This document shows positions 17,797-25,943 of a stretch of DNA of 64,000 nt, piece after piece (within the stretch, counting starts at the first letter, position 1; each line of letters opens with the position of its first letter). The notes under the pieces were generated by a model. The model searched no databases and had not been told where the DNA came from. It saw only the letters and a program-made list of their open reading frames with translations. Location of the stretch: assembly GCF_019039035.1 (NCBI RefSeq), contig NZ_JAHNZT010000019.1, positions 62,001 to 126,000 on the forward strand. The letters are read 5' to 3'. A program made the translations under genes and the position numbers. This DNA is from Citreicoccus inhibens. GTDB taxonomy: Bacteria > Myxococcota > Myxococcia > Myxococcales > Myxococcaceae.

Positions 17797-19383
17797 ATGG
17801 ACGGTCTGAACCCCCGGAAGGTCATTTCCCTGCTGTTCATCATCGGCATCGCCGTGGTGTTCACGCTGCAGTTCGGCCCGGGTAGCTCCGGGTTCGGTCG
17901 CGGCGGTGGCGCGGCGCGGGCGGCTCCTAGCGCAGCAGCCGTGGTCAATGGCAAGGAAATCCCCTTGCGTGACTTCAGCATGGCGTGGGCCCGCCAGATG
18001 AACTTCCTGCGTTCGCAGGGCAGCCCCATCACGGAGCAGCTTGCCCGCAACTTCCATCTGGACCAGCAGGTGCTCGAGCGGTTGGTCAACGCCGAGCTGC
18101 TGGCCCAGGCCGCCGAGCAGCACGGCATCGCGCCGTCGGATGAGGAGCTGCGCACGCTCATCCACCAGAACGCCGACTTCCACGACAAGGACGGCAACTT
18201 CGACTTCGACCGCTATCAGCAGGTCCTGCGCGACTTCTACCGGAAGACGCCGACCGAGTACGAGGCGGAGCTGCGCCGGTCGCTCTCCGCGCAGAAGATG
18301 CTGGACGTGGTCCGCACGGGCGCCGTGGTGTCCGACGACGAGGTCCACGCGCGCTACGAGAAGGACGGCAACCAGGCGAAGCTGGCCTTCGCGCGCTTCC
18401 TGCCCACCATGTACGCCGACAAGGTCGCGGCGCCCACGGCGCAGCAGCTCGCGGACTTCTCGAAGGCGCACGAGAAGGAGATCAAGGACTACTACGACGC
18501 GAACAAGTTCGTGTACCAGCAGCCGGAGCGCATCCGCGCGCGGCAGATCCTGGTGAAGCTGGCGCCGGACGCCACGGCGGAGCAGAAGGCCCAGGCCAAG
18601 GCGCGCGCCGAGGCGCTGCGCAAGGAGATCGCCGGCGGCAAGGACTTCGCCGCGGTGGCCAAGGCGAGCAGCGAGGATCCGGGCAGCAAGGACAAGGGTG
18701 GAGACCTGGGCTGGATCGAGCGCGGCAGCTGGGAGCCGACGCTGGCGGACGCGGCCTTCGCGCTGAAGGCGGGCGAGGTCTCTCAGCCGGTGGAGACGAA
18801 GTTCGGCGTGCACCTGGTGAAGGTGGATGAGAAGCAGGCCGCGCAGGACAAGAAGCTGGAGGACGTGAAGGGCGAGATCGCCACCACGCTCTACAAGCAG
18901 GACAAGGCCAAGGAGCTGGCCAAGGCGGACGCCGACAAGGCGCTGGCCTCCCTCAAGGGTGGCAAGTCGCTGAAGGAGCAGTTCCCCGTGGCCGAGGGCC
19001 AGCAGCCGGCCCTGCTCCGCTTCGAGACGGAGACCAAGCCCGAGGCCGTGGAGACGGACAGCTTCACGTCCGCGGGTGAGTCAGTGCCGCACCTGGGCCC
19101 CGCGCCGGCGCTGGTGAAGGCGGCCTTCGCCGCCAATACCGCGCAGCCGCTCAACGAGGTCTTCCCCGTGGGTGAGGGCTTCGTGGTGGCGCAGGTGGTG
19201 GACCGCCAGAAGCCGGACGCCGCGGGCTTCGAGAAGCGCAAGGACGAGCTGCGCAGCCAGGCCCATCAGGCCAAGCAGATCGAGCTGACGGAGTCGTTCC
19301 TCAAGTCGCTGCGCAAGAGCGGCACCGTCGTCACCAACACCGAGGCGATCGACTCGCTCCTCGGCCCCGCGTCCGCGGGGTAG
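17797..19383 (+). CDS. PpiD/SurA-like periplasmic peptidyl-prolyl isomerase, membrane-anchored
   Basis: The 528-residue protein has one N-terminal membrane anchor (about 7-25, VISLLFIIGIAVVFTL), a SurA_N-type chaperone segment (about 45-190) and a parvulin PPIase domain (about 245-345) with the family pattern RARQILVKL, DFAAVAKASSEDPGSKDKGGDLGW and KTFGVHLVKVDE-like end (KFGVHLVKVDE). This fits PpiD, a foldase tethered at the outer leaflet of the inner membrane that helps outer-membrane and secreted proteins. ATG 17797 is preferred; an in-frame GTG lies at 17788. A strong terminator follows. Confidence 0.9.
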   Translation: MDGLNPRKVISLLFIIGIAVVFTLQFGPGSSGFGRGGGAARAAPSAAAVVNGKEIPLRDFSMAWARQMNFLRSQGSPITEQLARNFHLDQQVLERLVNAELLAQAAEQHGIAPSDEELRTLIHQNADFHDKDGNFDFDRYQQVLRDFYRKTPTEYEAELRRSLSAQKMLDVVRTGAVVSDDEVHARYEKDGNQAKLAFARFLPTMYADKVAAPTAQQLADFSKAHEKEIKDYYDANKFVYQQPERIRARQILVKLAPDATAEQKAQAKARAEALRKEIAGGKDFAAVAKASSEDPGSKDKGGDLGWIERGSWEPTLADAAFALKAGEVSQPVETKFGVHLVKVDEKQAAQDKKLEDVKGEIATTLYKQDKAKELAKADADKALASLKGGKSLKEQFPVAEGQQPALLRFETETKPEAVETDSFTSAGESVPHLGPAPALVKAAFAANTAQPLNEVFPVGEGFVVAQVVDRQKPDAAGFEKRKDELRSQAHQAKQIELTESFLKSLRKSGTVVTNTEAIDSLLGPASAG

Positions 19384-19408
19384 TCCTCCGCCAGGAGGAA
19401 GCGTGAGA

Positions 19409-19438
19409 GGGCGGCCGGGGCAACCCCGCCGCCCTTTT
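19409..19438 (+). terminator. Intrinsic terminator of the ppiD-like gene
   Basis: GGGCGG-(C)-CGGGG pairs with CCCCG-CCGCCC around a CAA loop, directly followed by TTTT (19435-19438). It lies 25 nt after the stop. This is one of the clearest Rho-independent terminators in the window. Confidence 0.85.
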
Positions 19439-19456
19439 CATTTGGGGCCCAGCCGC

Positions 19457-20548
19457 TCAGCGCGCCGAGGAGAAGTCCGGCGGCTCGCTGTCTCCCACGG
19501 GCCGGTCCGCCACCGCGACGCCATCCCGGCCGCGCGCCTTGGCCGCGTACATGGCGAAGTCCGCCGCGCGGATGAGGTCCAGCGAGGCGTGGGCGTGGTC
19601 CGGAAAGGACGCCACCCCGACGCTCGCGGTGAGGCGCACGTCCAGCCCCTGGGCTTGCAGGAAGGTCTTCTCGCGGAACGCCTCGCAGATGCGCCGGGCG
19701 ATGATTTGAGCGCCGTCCGCGCCCGTCTCCACCAGCATCACCGCGAACTCGTCGCCCCCGTAGCGGAACACCGCGTCCAGGTTGTTGCGCCCCAGGCCCA
19801 TGAGCAGGTCGCCCACTTCCTTCAGCGTGGCGCTGCCCATCAGGTGGCCGTGGTGATCGTTGATGGACTTGAAGTGGTCCAGGTCCAGGAACACGAGCGA
19901 CAACGGACGGTGGAAGCGGACCGAGCGCTTCACCTCCAGCTCGAGCTGCGCGCGCAGGTGCCGCGCGTTGAAGCAGCCGGTGTGCTCATCCGTGATGGTG
20001 AGTTCCTGCACCCGCCGGAAGTTGCGCGCGTTCTCGATGGCGATGGCCGCGTAGTCCGCGATGGCGGTGAGGATGGTGAGGTCGTCGTTGGAGAACGGCG
20101 GATCCGTGGGGCCATTCACCAGCTCGATGAGCCCCAGCACGCGCCCGCGAGCCAGCAGCGGCACGGCGAGGATGGAGCGGGTGTGGAAGGCGGAGGCCTC
20201 ATCGAAGCGCGGAGAGAAGCTGGGGTCGCCCCCCACGTCATGGACCAGCCGCGCCACCCCGGAGCTGAACACCGCGCCCGCGATGCCCTCGCTGGGGTTG
20301 AGCTGCAGGCCCTTGAGGACCTCGGCGCCCTCCCCCACGGCGATCTCGAAGTAGAGCTTCCCGGTCCGATCGTCCTGGAGGATGAGCGACCAGTTCCGCG
20401 GGAGCAGCAGGCTGCTCACCTTCTGCATGACGAGCGCCAGGACTTCCCGGAGCTCCAGCGTGGAAGTCAACGCCTTCGCCATCTCGTTGAAGGCGGCCAG
20501 TTGCTCGACCGTCCGCTTCATGGCCGTCAGGAGGTCCGCGGGGTTCAT
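19457..20548 (-). CDS. GAF-GGDEF diguanylate cyclase
   Basis: The 363-residue cytoplasmic protein has an N-terminal GAF-type sensor (about 25-170) and a GGDEF domain (about 190-345) with intact signature RYGGDEF near residue 262 and the Mg2+-binding [12 protein letters not shown]. It should make c-di-GMP from two GTP. The autoinhibitory RxxD site that normally precedes RYGGDEF by five residues reads NNLD, so product inhibition is probably absent or altered. The ligand of the GAF domain cannot be told. No membrane helix is seen. Confidence 0.93.
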   Translation of the reverse strand: MNPADLLTAMKRTVEQLAAFNEMAKALTSTLELREVLALVMQKVSSLLLPRNWSLILQDDRTGKLYFEIAVGEGAEVLKGLQLNPSEGIAGAVFSSGVARLVHDVGGDPSFSPRFDEASAFHTRSILAVPLLARGRVLGLIELVNGPTDPPFSNDDLTILTAIADYAAIAIENARNFRRVQELTITDEHTGCFNARHLRAQLELEVKRSVRFHRPLSLVFLDLDHFKSINDHHGHLMGSATLKEVGDLLMGLGRNNLDAVFRYGGDEFAVMLVETGADGAQIIARRICEAFREKTFLQAQGLDVRLTASVGVASFPDHAHASLDLIRAADFAMYAAKARGRDGVAVADRPVGDSEPPDFSSAR

Positions 20549-20595
20549 CGGGGTCCACTCCGGCGAGCAAGTCTGCTAAGGCCGCGAGCCCTAAC

Positions 20596-21198
20596 ATGCA
20601 CACGCACGCGGATCAAACCCCGCAGCTCGTCCTGGCCTCGTCTTCGCCTCGACGCAAAGATTTGCTGTCTCAACTCGGACTCCCATTCATCGTGTCCGCG
20701 GCCGACATCGACGAGACGCCCCATCCGGGCGAGCCCGCGGTGGACTATGTGACGAGGTTGGCCCGAGAGAAAGCCCGGACCGTGGCTTCTCGTCATCCCG
20801 GGGCCTGGGTGCTGGCGGCGGACACCACCGTGGTGCTCGGGTTGGAGCTGCTCGGCAAGCCCCAGGATGCCGCCGAGACCCGCGCGATGGTGGGCCGACT
20901 GTCCGGTCGGACCCACGAGGTCCACACCGGCGTCGCCCTGGCGGGCCGGTACGAGGAATCCTTCATCGTGCGAACCCGCGTCACGTTCCGGTCACTCAGC
21001 GCCGCGGAGATCGCCTGGTACGCCTCGACGGGCGAGTCGCTCGACAAGGCCGGCGGCTATGCCCTGCAAGGCAAGGGCGCGTTCATGGTGGCCAGCGTGG
21101 AGGGCAGCCCCACGAACGTCATCGGCCTGCCACTCTGCGAGACGCTCGCGCTGCTGGAACGCGCGGGAGTGCCGCTGCCCTGGAAGGACCTGTCATGA
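20596..21198 (+). CDS. maf: Maf-family nucleoside triphosphate pyrophosphatase
   Basis: The 200-residue protein opens with [18 protein letters not shown], the Maf signature, followed by a DIDET motif (a variant of the family metal-binding region), AADTTVVLG and the [12 protein letters not shown] segment. Maf proteins hydrolyse modified or canonical nucleotides such as m5UTP, UTP or dTTP to monophosphates; the exact substrate class cannot be fixed by eye. The stop overlaps the yggS-like start by 4 nt. Confidence 0.93.
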   Translation: MHTHADQTPQLVLASSSPRRKDLLSQLGLPFIVSAADIDETPHPGEPAVDYVTRLAREKARTVASRHPGAWVLAADTTVVLGLELLGKPQDAAETRAMVGRLSGRTHEVHTGVALAGRYEESFIVRTRVTFRSLSAAEIAWYASTGESLDKAGGYALQGKGAFMVASVEGSPTNVIGLPLCETLALLERAGVPLPWKDLS

Positions 21199-21866
21199 GC
21201 ACGGGCGTGGCGGAGAACCTGGCCCAGGTGCGCGAGCGCATCGCCGCCGCCTGTGCGCGCGCGGGGCGTCCCGTGGAGTCCGTCACGCTGGTGGCCGTCT
21301 CCAAGCTCAAGCCCGCGGCCCTCATCCGCGAGGCGTACGCCGCCGGGCAGCGCGACTTCGGCGAGAACTATGCCCAGGAGCTGCGCGACAAGGCGGTGGA
21401 GCTGGCCGACCTGAAGGACTTGCGGTGGCACGCCATTGGCGCCCTGCAGACCAACAAGGTGAAGTACGTCGCCCGCGTCGCGAGCGCCTTCCACGCGCTG
21501 GACCGCCTGGAGGTCGCGCGGGAATTGGCCAAGCGCCGCCAGGACGCACCGCCCCTGCCCTGTTACGTCGAGGTGAACGTGGGGGGCGAGGCGACCAAGA
21601 GCGGCCTGACGCCCTCCGAGCTGGGCGCGTTCCTGGACGCGGCGAAGGCGCTGACGGCGCTCCAACTCGTGGGGCTGATGGCGCTGCCGCCCCCTTCCGC
21701 GGACGACGCCCGCGTGCGCGAGGGCTTCCGCGCGCTGAGGGAGCTGGCCCGACAGCACGGGCTGCCCGGGCTGTCCATGGGGACGACGCACGACTTCGAG
21801 CACGCCATCGAAGAAGGCGCCACGCTCGTCCGCGTGGGCACGGCCATCTTCGGCGAGCGGACCTGA
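21195..21866 (+). CDS. yggS: YggS/PLPBP-family pyridoxal-phosphate-binding protein
   Basis: The 223-residue single-domain TIM-barrel protein carries the PLP-binding Lys in VAVSKLKP, then [19 protein letters not shown] (here ALQ replaces the usual HLQ), [11 protein letters not shown] and the terminal [10 protein letters not shown]-like motif ([27 protein letters not shown]). The family maintains PLP homeostasis rather than catalysing a defined reaction. Starts inside the maf stop (ATGA), so the two are coupled. It is often linked to cell-division genes elsewhere; here it is only paired with maf. Confidence 0.94.
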   Translation: MSTGVAENLAQVRERIAAACARAGRPVESVTLVAVSKLKPAALIREAYAAGQRDFGENYAQELRDKAVELADLKDLRWHAIGALQTNKVKYVARVASAFHALDRLEVARELAKRRQDAPPLPCYVEVNVGGEATKSGLTPSELGAFLDAAKALTALQLVGLMALPPPSADDARVREGFRALRELARQHGLPGLSMGTTHDFEHAIEEGATLVRVGTAIFGERT

Positions 21867-21888
21867 GCGCCCGCCGCCGCGGGCCGCG

Positions 21889-22101
21889 TCACACTTCCTT
21901 GAACTTCATCCGGCCCTCGGCGTTGACGACCGCCTTGAACTCGCAGCCGCAGTAGTTGCAGCGGACCTCGTCTCCGTTGACGAGCGGCTCGTCCAGCGGG
22001 TTGTTGGCGTTGCAAGACGGACAATCGTAGTCCTTGCGCGCCTTGCCGGAGCCGGCGGACTCCTGCTGGGCGTCGTCGTCGAAATCGAAATCACTGGCCA
22101 T
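21889..22101 (-). CDS. 70-residue zinc-ribbon protein
   Basis: The start is ATG 22101 with GGAG 8 nt before it; the open frame continues upstream in low-complexity sequence. The protein has an acidic N terminus (SDFDFDDDAQQ) and one zinc ribbon made of CPSC (near 28) and CNYC (near 48), followed by a basic FKEV tail. It resembles small rubredoxin-like ribbons found beside RNA or repair genes, with no defined function. It converges with the yggS-like gene with a 22-nt gap. Confidence 0.8.
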   Translation of the reverse strand: MASDFDFDDDAQQESAGSGKARKDYDCPSCNANNPLDEPLVNGDEVRCNYCGCEFKAVVNAEGRMKFKEV

Positions 22102-22403
22102 GCGCGCGACTCCTGGGCGTGTGGGCGTGGAGCGCGAGGCTAGCAGCCCGCCCCGCCAGTCCCTACCCGCGAAACCACCTCCCGCGCAGGACGACGCGCG
22201 GCGTCGGGGATTTGTCACCTGGACATGCCAGAGTGCGGCCCCGGTGGGGAGTCCATGCCGCGCGACCGGGGGACGACCGGGCGGGCGTTGAATGGCGCAA
22301 GGCCGGGCCCGTCCAGGAAATGTCCGGCGCGGCGAAGGGTTCGGGGGCGGGGTTGGCGGAGCCAGGGCCGGCTACCTAGTTTCCTTGCGAGGGAGTTCAC
22401 TCG
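22102..22403. other. Non-coding gap before the DUF3108 cluster
   Basis: This 302-nt stretch between divergent genes has no ORF with a credible start. Its last 20 nt carry GGGAG ahead of ATG 22404, and a slightly AT-richer CTACCTAGTTTCCTT (about 22372-22386) may contain the promoter. Nothing else was recognised. Confidence 0.5.
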
Positions 22404-23210
22404 ATGCGCAGGCAGTCCAAGTGGGGGCTCGGAGCCGCGTTGACGGGTTTGCTGTGGGCCGGGGTCTGCCTCGCCGAGGGCACCGCGCCGTCCGCGTTCG
22501 GCCCCGGCGAACAGGCCCAGTATCGCGTGAGGTACCTCGGCATCACGGCGGGCACCGCGCAGGTGACGGTGGGCGCGCCCATGACGCAATGGGAGCAGAA
22601 CGTCTGGCCCATCGTGTCCGTGGCGAAGTCCGATGACGTCATCGGCGTGTGGCCTATCAAGAGCCGCTTCGTGTCGTACTGGGACGCGGCGGGCCAGCGC
22701 GTGGCGGGCAGCGACCTGCACTCGGACGAGAATGGCAAGCGTCGCCGGCAGCGCATCAAGATGACCGCGGACGGAGCCAGCGCGCTCGTCATCAAACAGA
22801 AGGACAGCGAAGCCCCGCGCGAGTCCACTCATGAGCTGCCACCCAACACCCTGGACATGACGGGCGCCACGTTCGCGCTGCGCAATCAAGCGCTCACGGT
22901 GGGGCGCGAGTATGTCTACTCCGTGTTCACCGGCAGCAGGCAGTTCTCCATGCACGCGGTGGTGGAGGCACGCGAGGTCGTCTCCACCGGCATGGGGCTG
23001 CGCGAGGCCTTCCGCGTGCGCGTGCACACCGAGTTCGGCGGCAAGCTGGACACGAAGCGCGACCTGGTGGCGTACCTCGCCTCGGACGCGAGCCATGTCC
23101 CGGTGCGAATCGAAGCGGAGTTCTCGCTGGGCACGGTGGTGGCGGAGCTCACCGACTACAAACCGGGCCGCGTGGTGACGGTGGCCCGCGCGGAGTCCCC
23201 AGGCGGCTAA
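22404..23210 (+). CDS. DUF3108 exported protein (first copy)
   Basis: The 268-residue protein has a signal peptide (1-23, ...GVCLAE) and a DUF3108 fold starting FGPGEQAQYRVRYLGITAGTA, a beta-rich envelope domain. Its strands run YVYSVFTGSRQFSMHAVVEAREVV to a conserved VPVRIEAEFSLGTVVAELTDYKPGR end. DUF3108 proteins are periplasmic or outer-membrane-associated and have no defined biochemical role. The start is ATG 22404 with GGGAG upstream. A DUF4091 protein and a second DUF3108 protein follow on the same strand with short gaps, so a three-gene operon is likely. Confidence 0.85.
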   Translation: MRRQSKWGLGAALTGLLWAGVCLAEGTAPSAFGPGEQAQYRVRYLGITAGTAQVTVGAPMTQWEQNVWPIVSVAKSDDVIGVWPIKSRFVSYWDAAGQRVAGSDLHSDENGKRRRQRIKMTADGASALVIKQKDSEAPRESTHELPPNTLDMTGATFALRNQALTVGREYVYSVFTGSRQFSMHAVVEAREVVSTGMGLREAFRVRVHTEFGGKLDTKRDLVAYLASDASHVPVRIEAEFSLGTVVAELTDYKPGRVVTVARAESPGG

Positions 23211-23237
23211 CGGCGAGACTTGGGGGCGAAGGGGGGA

Positions 23238-24923
23238 ATGGGCGTGGGATGGGCGTGGGCAATCCTGGTGACACTGGCTGCCGCTCCGGCCGCGCCACAA
23301 GTCGTGTCTCCCCTCATCAAGGTCCGGCCCGGTGCGCCCGTCCGAGGGGAGCGCGAGGCCCGGCTCAGCGTGGCGCGCGGCGAATGCGAGGCGACGCAGG
23401 TCGTCCTCTCCGGGATGGTGGAGCATGTGCGCGCCCGCCCGCTGTCACTGCGCGGGCCCGGCAAGGCACTCACCGCGTCGCTCTGGCGCGAGGGCTTCAT
23501 CGACGTGAAGACGCCGTCGAACGGGCAGGGCCGCGCGGGGCCCTGGCCGGATCCGCTGCTGCCGCTGCAGGCCCCCGCCAACGCGTCTCTCCCCGCGGTC
23601 CTCTACGTGGAGGTCTGCGCGCCCGAGAAGCAGGCGCCCGGCACATATCGGGGCAAGCTCGCGCTGAGCGCGGACGGCCAGGACCTGCTCCGCGTGCCCT
23701 TCACGGTGGAGGTCCAGCCATTCGCGCTCCCCGCCACGTCGTCCCTGCCGAACAGCTTCGGCATCTCGCTGTACAGCATCTCGCGGGCACATGGGCTCGC
23801 CCCGGAATCAGCTGAGGCGCATGCGCTGTTGCGCGAGTACGGCCAGGCGCTGCTGGCGCACCGCGTGAGCGCGCACGGCATGGGCATGGATCCGCCCCCC
23901 GTCCACTTCGAGAAGGGCCGCGCGGTGGTGGACTGGCGCGCGTACGACGCGGAGATGGCGCCCTTCCTCGAGGGCACGGCGTTGCCCTCGGGCGCGCGCT
24001 TCACCACCACCGACGTGCGCGACAACACGAAGGCGAGCACCGACACAGAGAAGGTCGCGTACTACCGCGCCTTCGCCGAGCACTTCCAACAGAAGGGCTG
24101 GGCCGCGCAACTCTTCTTCTACGCCAAGGACGAGCCCAAGCCCGCGGACGTGCCGCTCGTGCGCGCGCAGTCCAAGCGGGTGCGCGAGGCCGGGCACATC
24201 CCCGTGCTTGTCACCAGTCCGTTGGATGATGCCTTGAAGGGAACGGCGGACATCCTGGCACCCACGCTCAACTGCTTCTATCCGCGGCCCGGGCCGCAGA
24301 CGTGCCCCACGGTGCTGGGGGTGAGCGCCCTGCGCGCGCGGCTGCCGTCCGGGACGAAGGTGTGGTGGTACCAGAGCTGCAACTCACACGGTTGCAATGG
24401 CGGCCCCCTGCCGGACGCGGAGGCGGATGCCGCGTATGGAGGCTGGGCTTCCTACATGGTGGACCACCCCGCCCCCCTCAACCGCGCCATGGGCGTGCTG
24501 GCCTTCGAGTCCGGCGTGGACGGTGAGCTCTATTTCGACACCGTGTTCGCCTACAACACCCAGAGGGACGTGTGGTCGAGCGTCTTCGAGTTCGGCGGGA
24601 ACGGCGACGGGACGCTCTTCTACCCTGGGACGCCGGGCAGGGTGGGAGGCTCGCGACACCAGCCGGTGGTGTCCCTGCGACTCAAGCACCTGCGCGACGG
24701 CCTGGAAGACTACGAGTACCTGCGCCTGCTGGCCCGCCTGGGGGACGCGTCCTTCGCCCAGGCCGCCGCGCGCCGACTGGCTCGCTCGGGCTATGACATC
24801 TCTCGCGACGCGCGAGAATGGGAGCAGGTGCGCCAGGACGTCACGGCGCGGCTGCGCCAGCGGTGGGAAGCCTCTGAACAGAAACAGCGCCCGGGCGGTC
24901 CAATCCCCGGGAGCCCCCCGTAG
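23238..24923 (+). CDS. DUF4091 glycoside-hydrolase-like exported protein
   Basis: The roughly 561-residue protein has a signal peptide (MGVGWAWAILVTLAAAPAAPQ), a beta-sandwich N-terminal part, a TIM-barrel-like middle and the DUF4091 C-terminal signature HLRDGLEDYEYLRLLARL. DUF4091 is found C-terminal in GH123-like and related sugar-active proteins. Candidate acidic residues lie in FYAKDEPKP and ESGVDGELYFDT, but no catalytic pair can be proven here. Start choice is ambiguous: TTG 23220 and GTG 23244 are in frame; ATG 23238 is preferred. It sits between two DUF3108 genes. Confidence 0.8.
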   Translation: MGVGWAWAILVTLAAAPAAPQVVSPLIKVRPGAPVRGEREARLSVARGECEATQVVLSGMVEHVRARPLSLRGPGKALTASLWREGFIDVKTPSNGQGRAGPWPDPLLPLQAPANASLPAVLYVEVCAPEKQAPGTYRGKLALSADGQDLLRVPFTVEVQPFALPATSSLPNSFGISLYSISRAHGLAPESAEAHALLREYGQALLAHRVSAHGMGMDPPPVHFEKGRAVVDWRAYDAEMAPFLEGTALPSGARFTTTDVRDNTKASTDTEKVAYYRAFAEHFQQKGWAAQLFFYAKDEPKPADVPLVRAQSKRVREAGHIPVLVTSPLDDALKGTADILAPTLNCFYPRPGPQTCPTVLGVSALRARLPSGTKVWWYQSCNSHGCNGGPLPDAEADAAYGGWASYMVDHPAPLNRAMGVLAFESGVDGELYFDTVFAYNTQRDVWSSVFEFGGNGDGTLFYPGTPGRVGGSRHQPVVSLRLKHLRDGLEDYEYLRLLARLGDASFAQAAARRLARSGYDISRDAREWEQVRQDVTARLRQRWEASEQKQRPGGPIPGSPP

Positions 24924-24952
24924 TCCCTTCGGAAGAAAGAAGGATGGATTCG

Positions 24953-25825
24953 ATGCGCACCCTCCTCGTGGTCTGGCTCACGCTGTCCACCACCGCCGCC
25001 TGGGCCCAGCTTCCGGACGGCCATGACACCACGCCCGAGCCGACCAGGCCCGAGGCGCCGGTGACCGTGGAGCCCTGCGCGCAAGGCCTGCCCGCGCTGC
25101 GCATGCCGTTGGCGTTCATGCCCGGCGAGCTGCTCGAGTTCGACCTGGACGCCATGGGCGCCAAGGCCGGGAAGATGACCATGCGCGTGCAGCGCCCCGC
25201 CAACGGCGCCCTGCCCGTGCAGGTGGAAGCCCAGACGAACACCCTCTTCTCCAAGGTGCGGCGCGTGCATGGCACCGCGGTGAGCTACCTGCACCCGCGC
25301 ACGCTGCGCCCGTCCCGCTACACCGAGGACGCCACCGAGAACGAGACGCACCGCAAGGTGGAGGTGGCCTTCGGCGCCAAGGACCGCTCCGTCAAGGTGG
25401 ACTACCAGATTGGGGACCGGCCTCGCGGCGTCGCCAACTACAACTTCGACAAGGACGGCCTCGACGTGGCCGGCTCCGTGTACCTGCTGCGCCAGCTCCC
25501 CCTGAAGAAGGACCTCCAGGTCTGCTTCGACGTGTACGGCGTGCGCCGCATGTGGCGCATGACGGGCACCGTGATTCAACGAGAGCACGTGTCGCTGCCC
25601 CTGGGCGAGTTCGAGGCCTGGCACATGTCCGGAACCGCCGTGCGCGTGGATCGCCCCAGCCAGCGCCGCGAGGTGCACGTGTGGATTTCCGACGACGCCC
25701 GCCGCCTCCCGCTCGCCGCCGTCGGCACCATCGACCTGGGCGCGGTGCGGGCCACCCTGACCGCCGTCTCCCGTCCCGGAGAGAAGCGCATCGAGGCCCA
25801 GGGTACCGAAGACCTCAAGTGGTGA
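24953..25825 (+). CDS. DUF3108 exported protein (second copy)
   Basis: The 290-residue protein has a signal peptide (MRTLLVVWLTLSTTAAWA) and a DUF3108 domain beginning MPGELLEFDLDAMGAKAGKM, with FDVYGVRRMWRMTG and GEFEAWHMSG. AAGGA 8 nt before ATG 24953 selects this start over ATG 24944. It is only loosely similar to the first DUF3108 copy, so they are distant paralogues, not a recent duplication. It lies 29 nt after the DUF4091 stop, and a strong terminator closes the cluster. Likely envelope role, unknown ligand. Confidence 0.85.
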   Translation: MRTLLVVWLTLSTTAAWAQLPDGHDTTPEPTRPEAPVTVEPCAQGLPALRMPLAFMPGELLEFDLDAMGAKAGKMTMRVQRPANGALPVQVEAQTNTLFSKVRRVHGTAVSYLHPRTLRPSRYTEDATENETHRKVEVAFGAKDRSVKVDYQIGDRPRGVANYNFDKDGLDVAGSVYLLRQLPLKKDLQVCFDVYGVRRMWRMTGTVIQREHVSLPLGEFEAWHMSGTAVRVDRPSQRREVHVWISDDARRLPLAAVGTIDLGAVRATLTAVSRPGEKRIEAQGTEDLKW

Positions 25826-25846
25826 CGCGGGGTTAGCGCCCCGGAG

Positions 25847-25880
25847 CGCCAGCGCCCCAACCCGGCGCTGGCGTTTCATT
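25847..25880 (+). terminator. Intrinsic terminator after the second DUF3108 gene
   Basis: CGCCAGCGCC (25847-25856) pairs perfectly with GGCGCTGGCG (25864-25873) across a 7-nt loop, and TTTCATT follows. It closes the DUF3108-DUF4091-DUF3108 operon. Confidence 0.8.
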
Positions 25881-25925
25881 GCACCTTCAATTGAAAGTGG
25901 TTTGCAAAATCAAAATCCCGCGTCT
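25876..25925 (+). promoter_or_regulatory. AT-rich control region of the porin-imelysin operon
   Basis: This is the most AT-rich stretch nearby. It contains TTGAAA, a perfect TTTGCAAA palindrome, and TTGA...TCAA half-sites (about 25890-25912). It does not clearly match the Fur box, but iron-dependent control would fit the downstream genes. Placement of the core promoter is uncertain. Confidence 0.35.
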
Positions 25926-25943
25926 AGGGTGCGCGCCGCTCCA

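Noticed and set aside
25876-25925. Clear Fur box upstream of the porin operon
   Set aside because: The AT-rich palindromes do not match the GATAATGAT-type consensus well enough; only general iron control is suggested by the genes.
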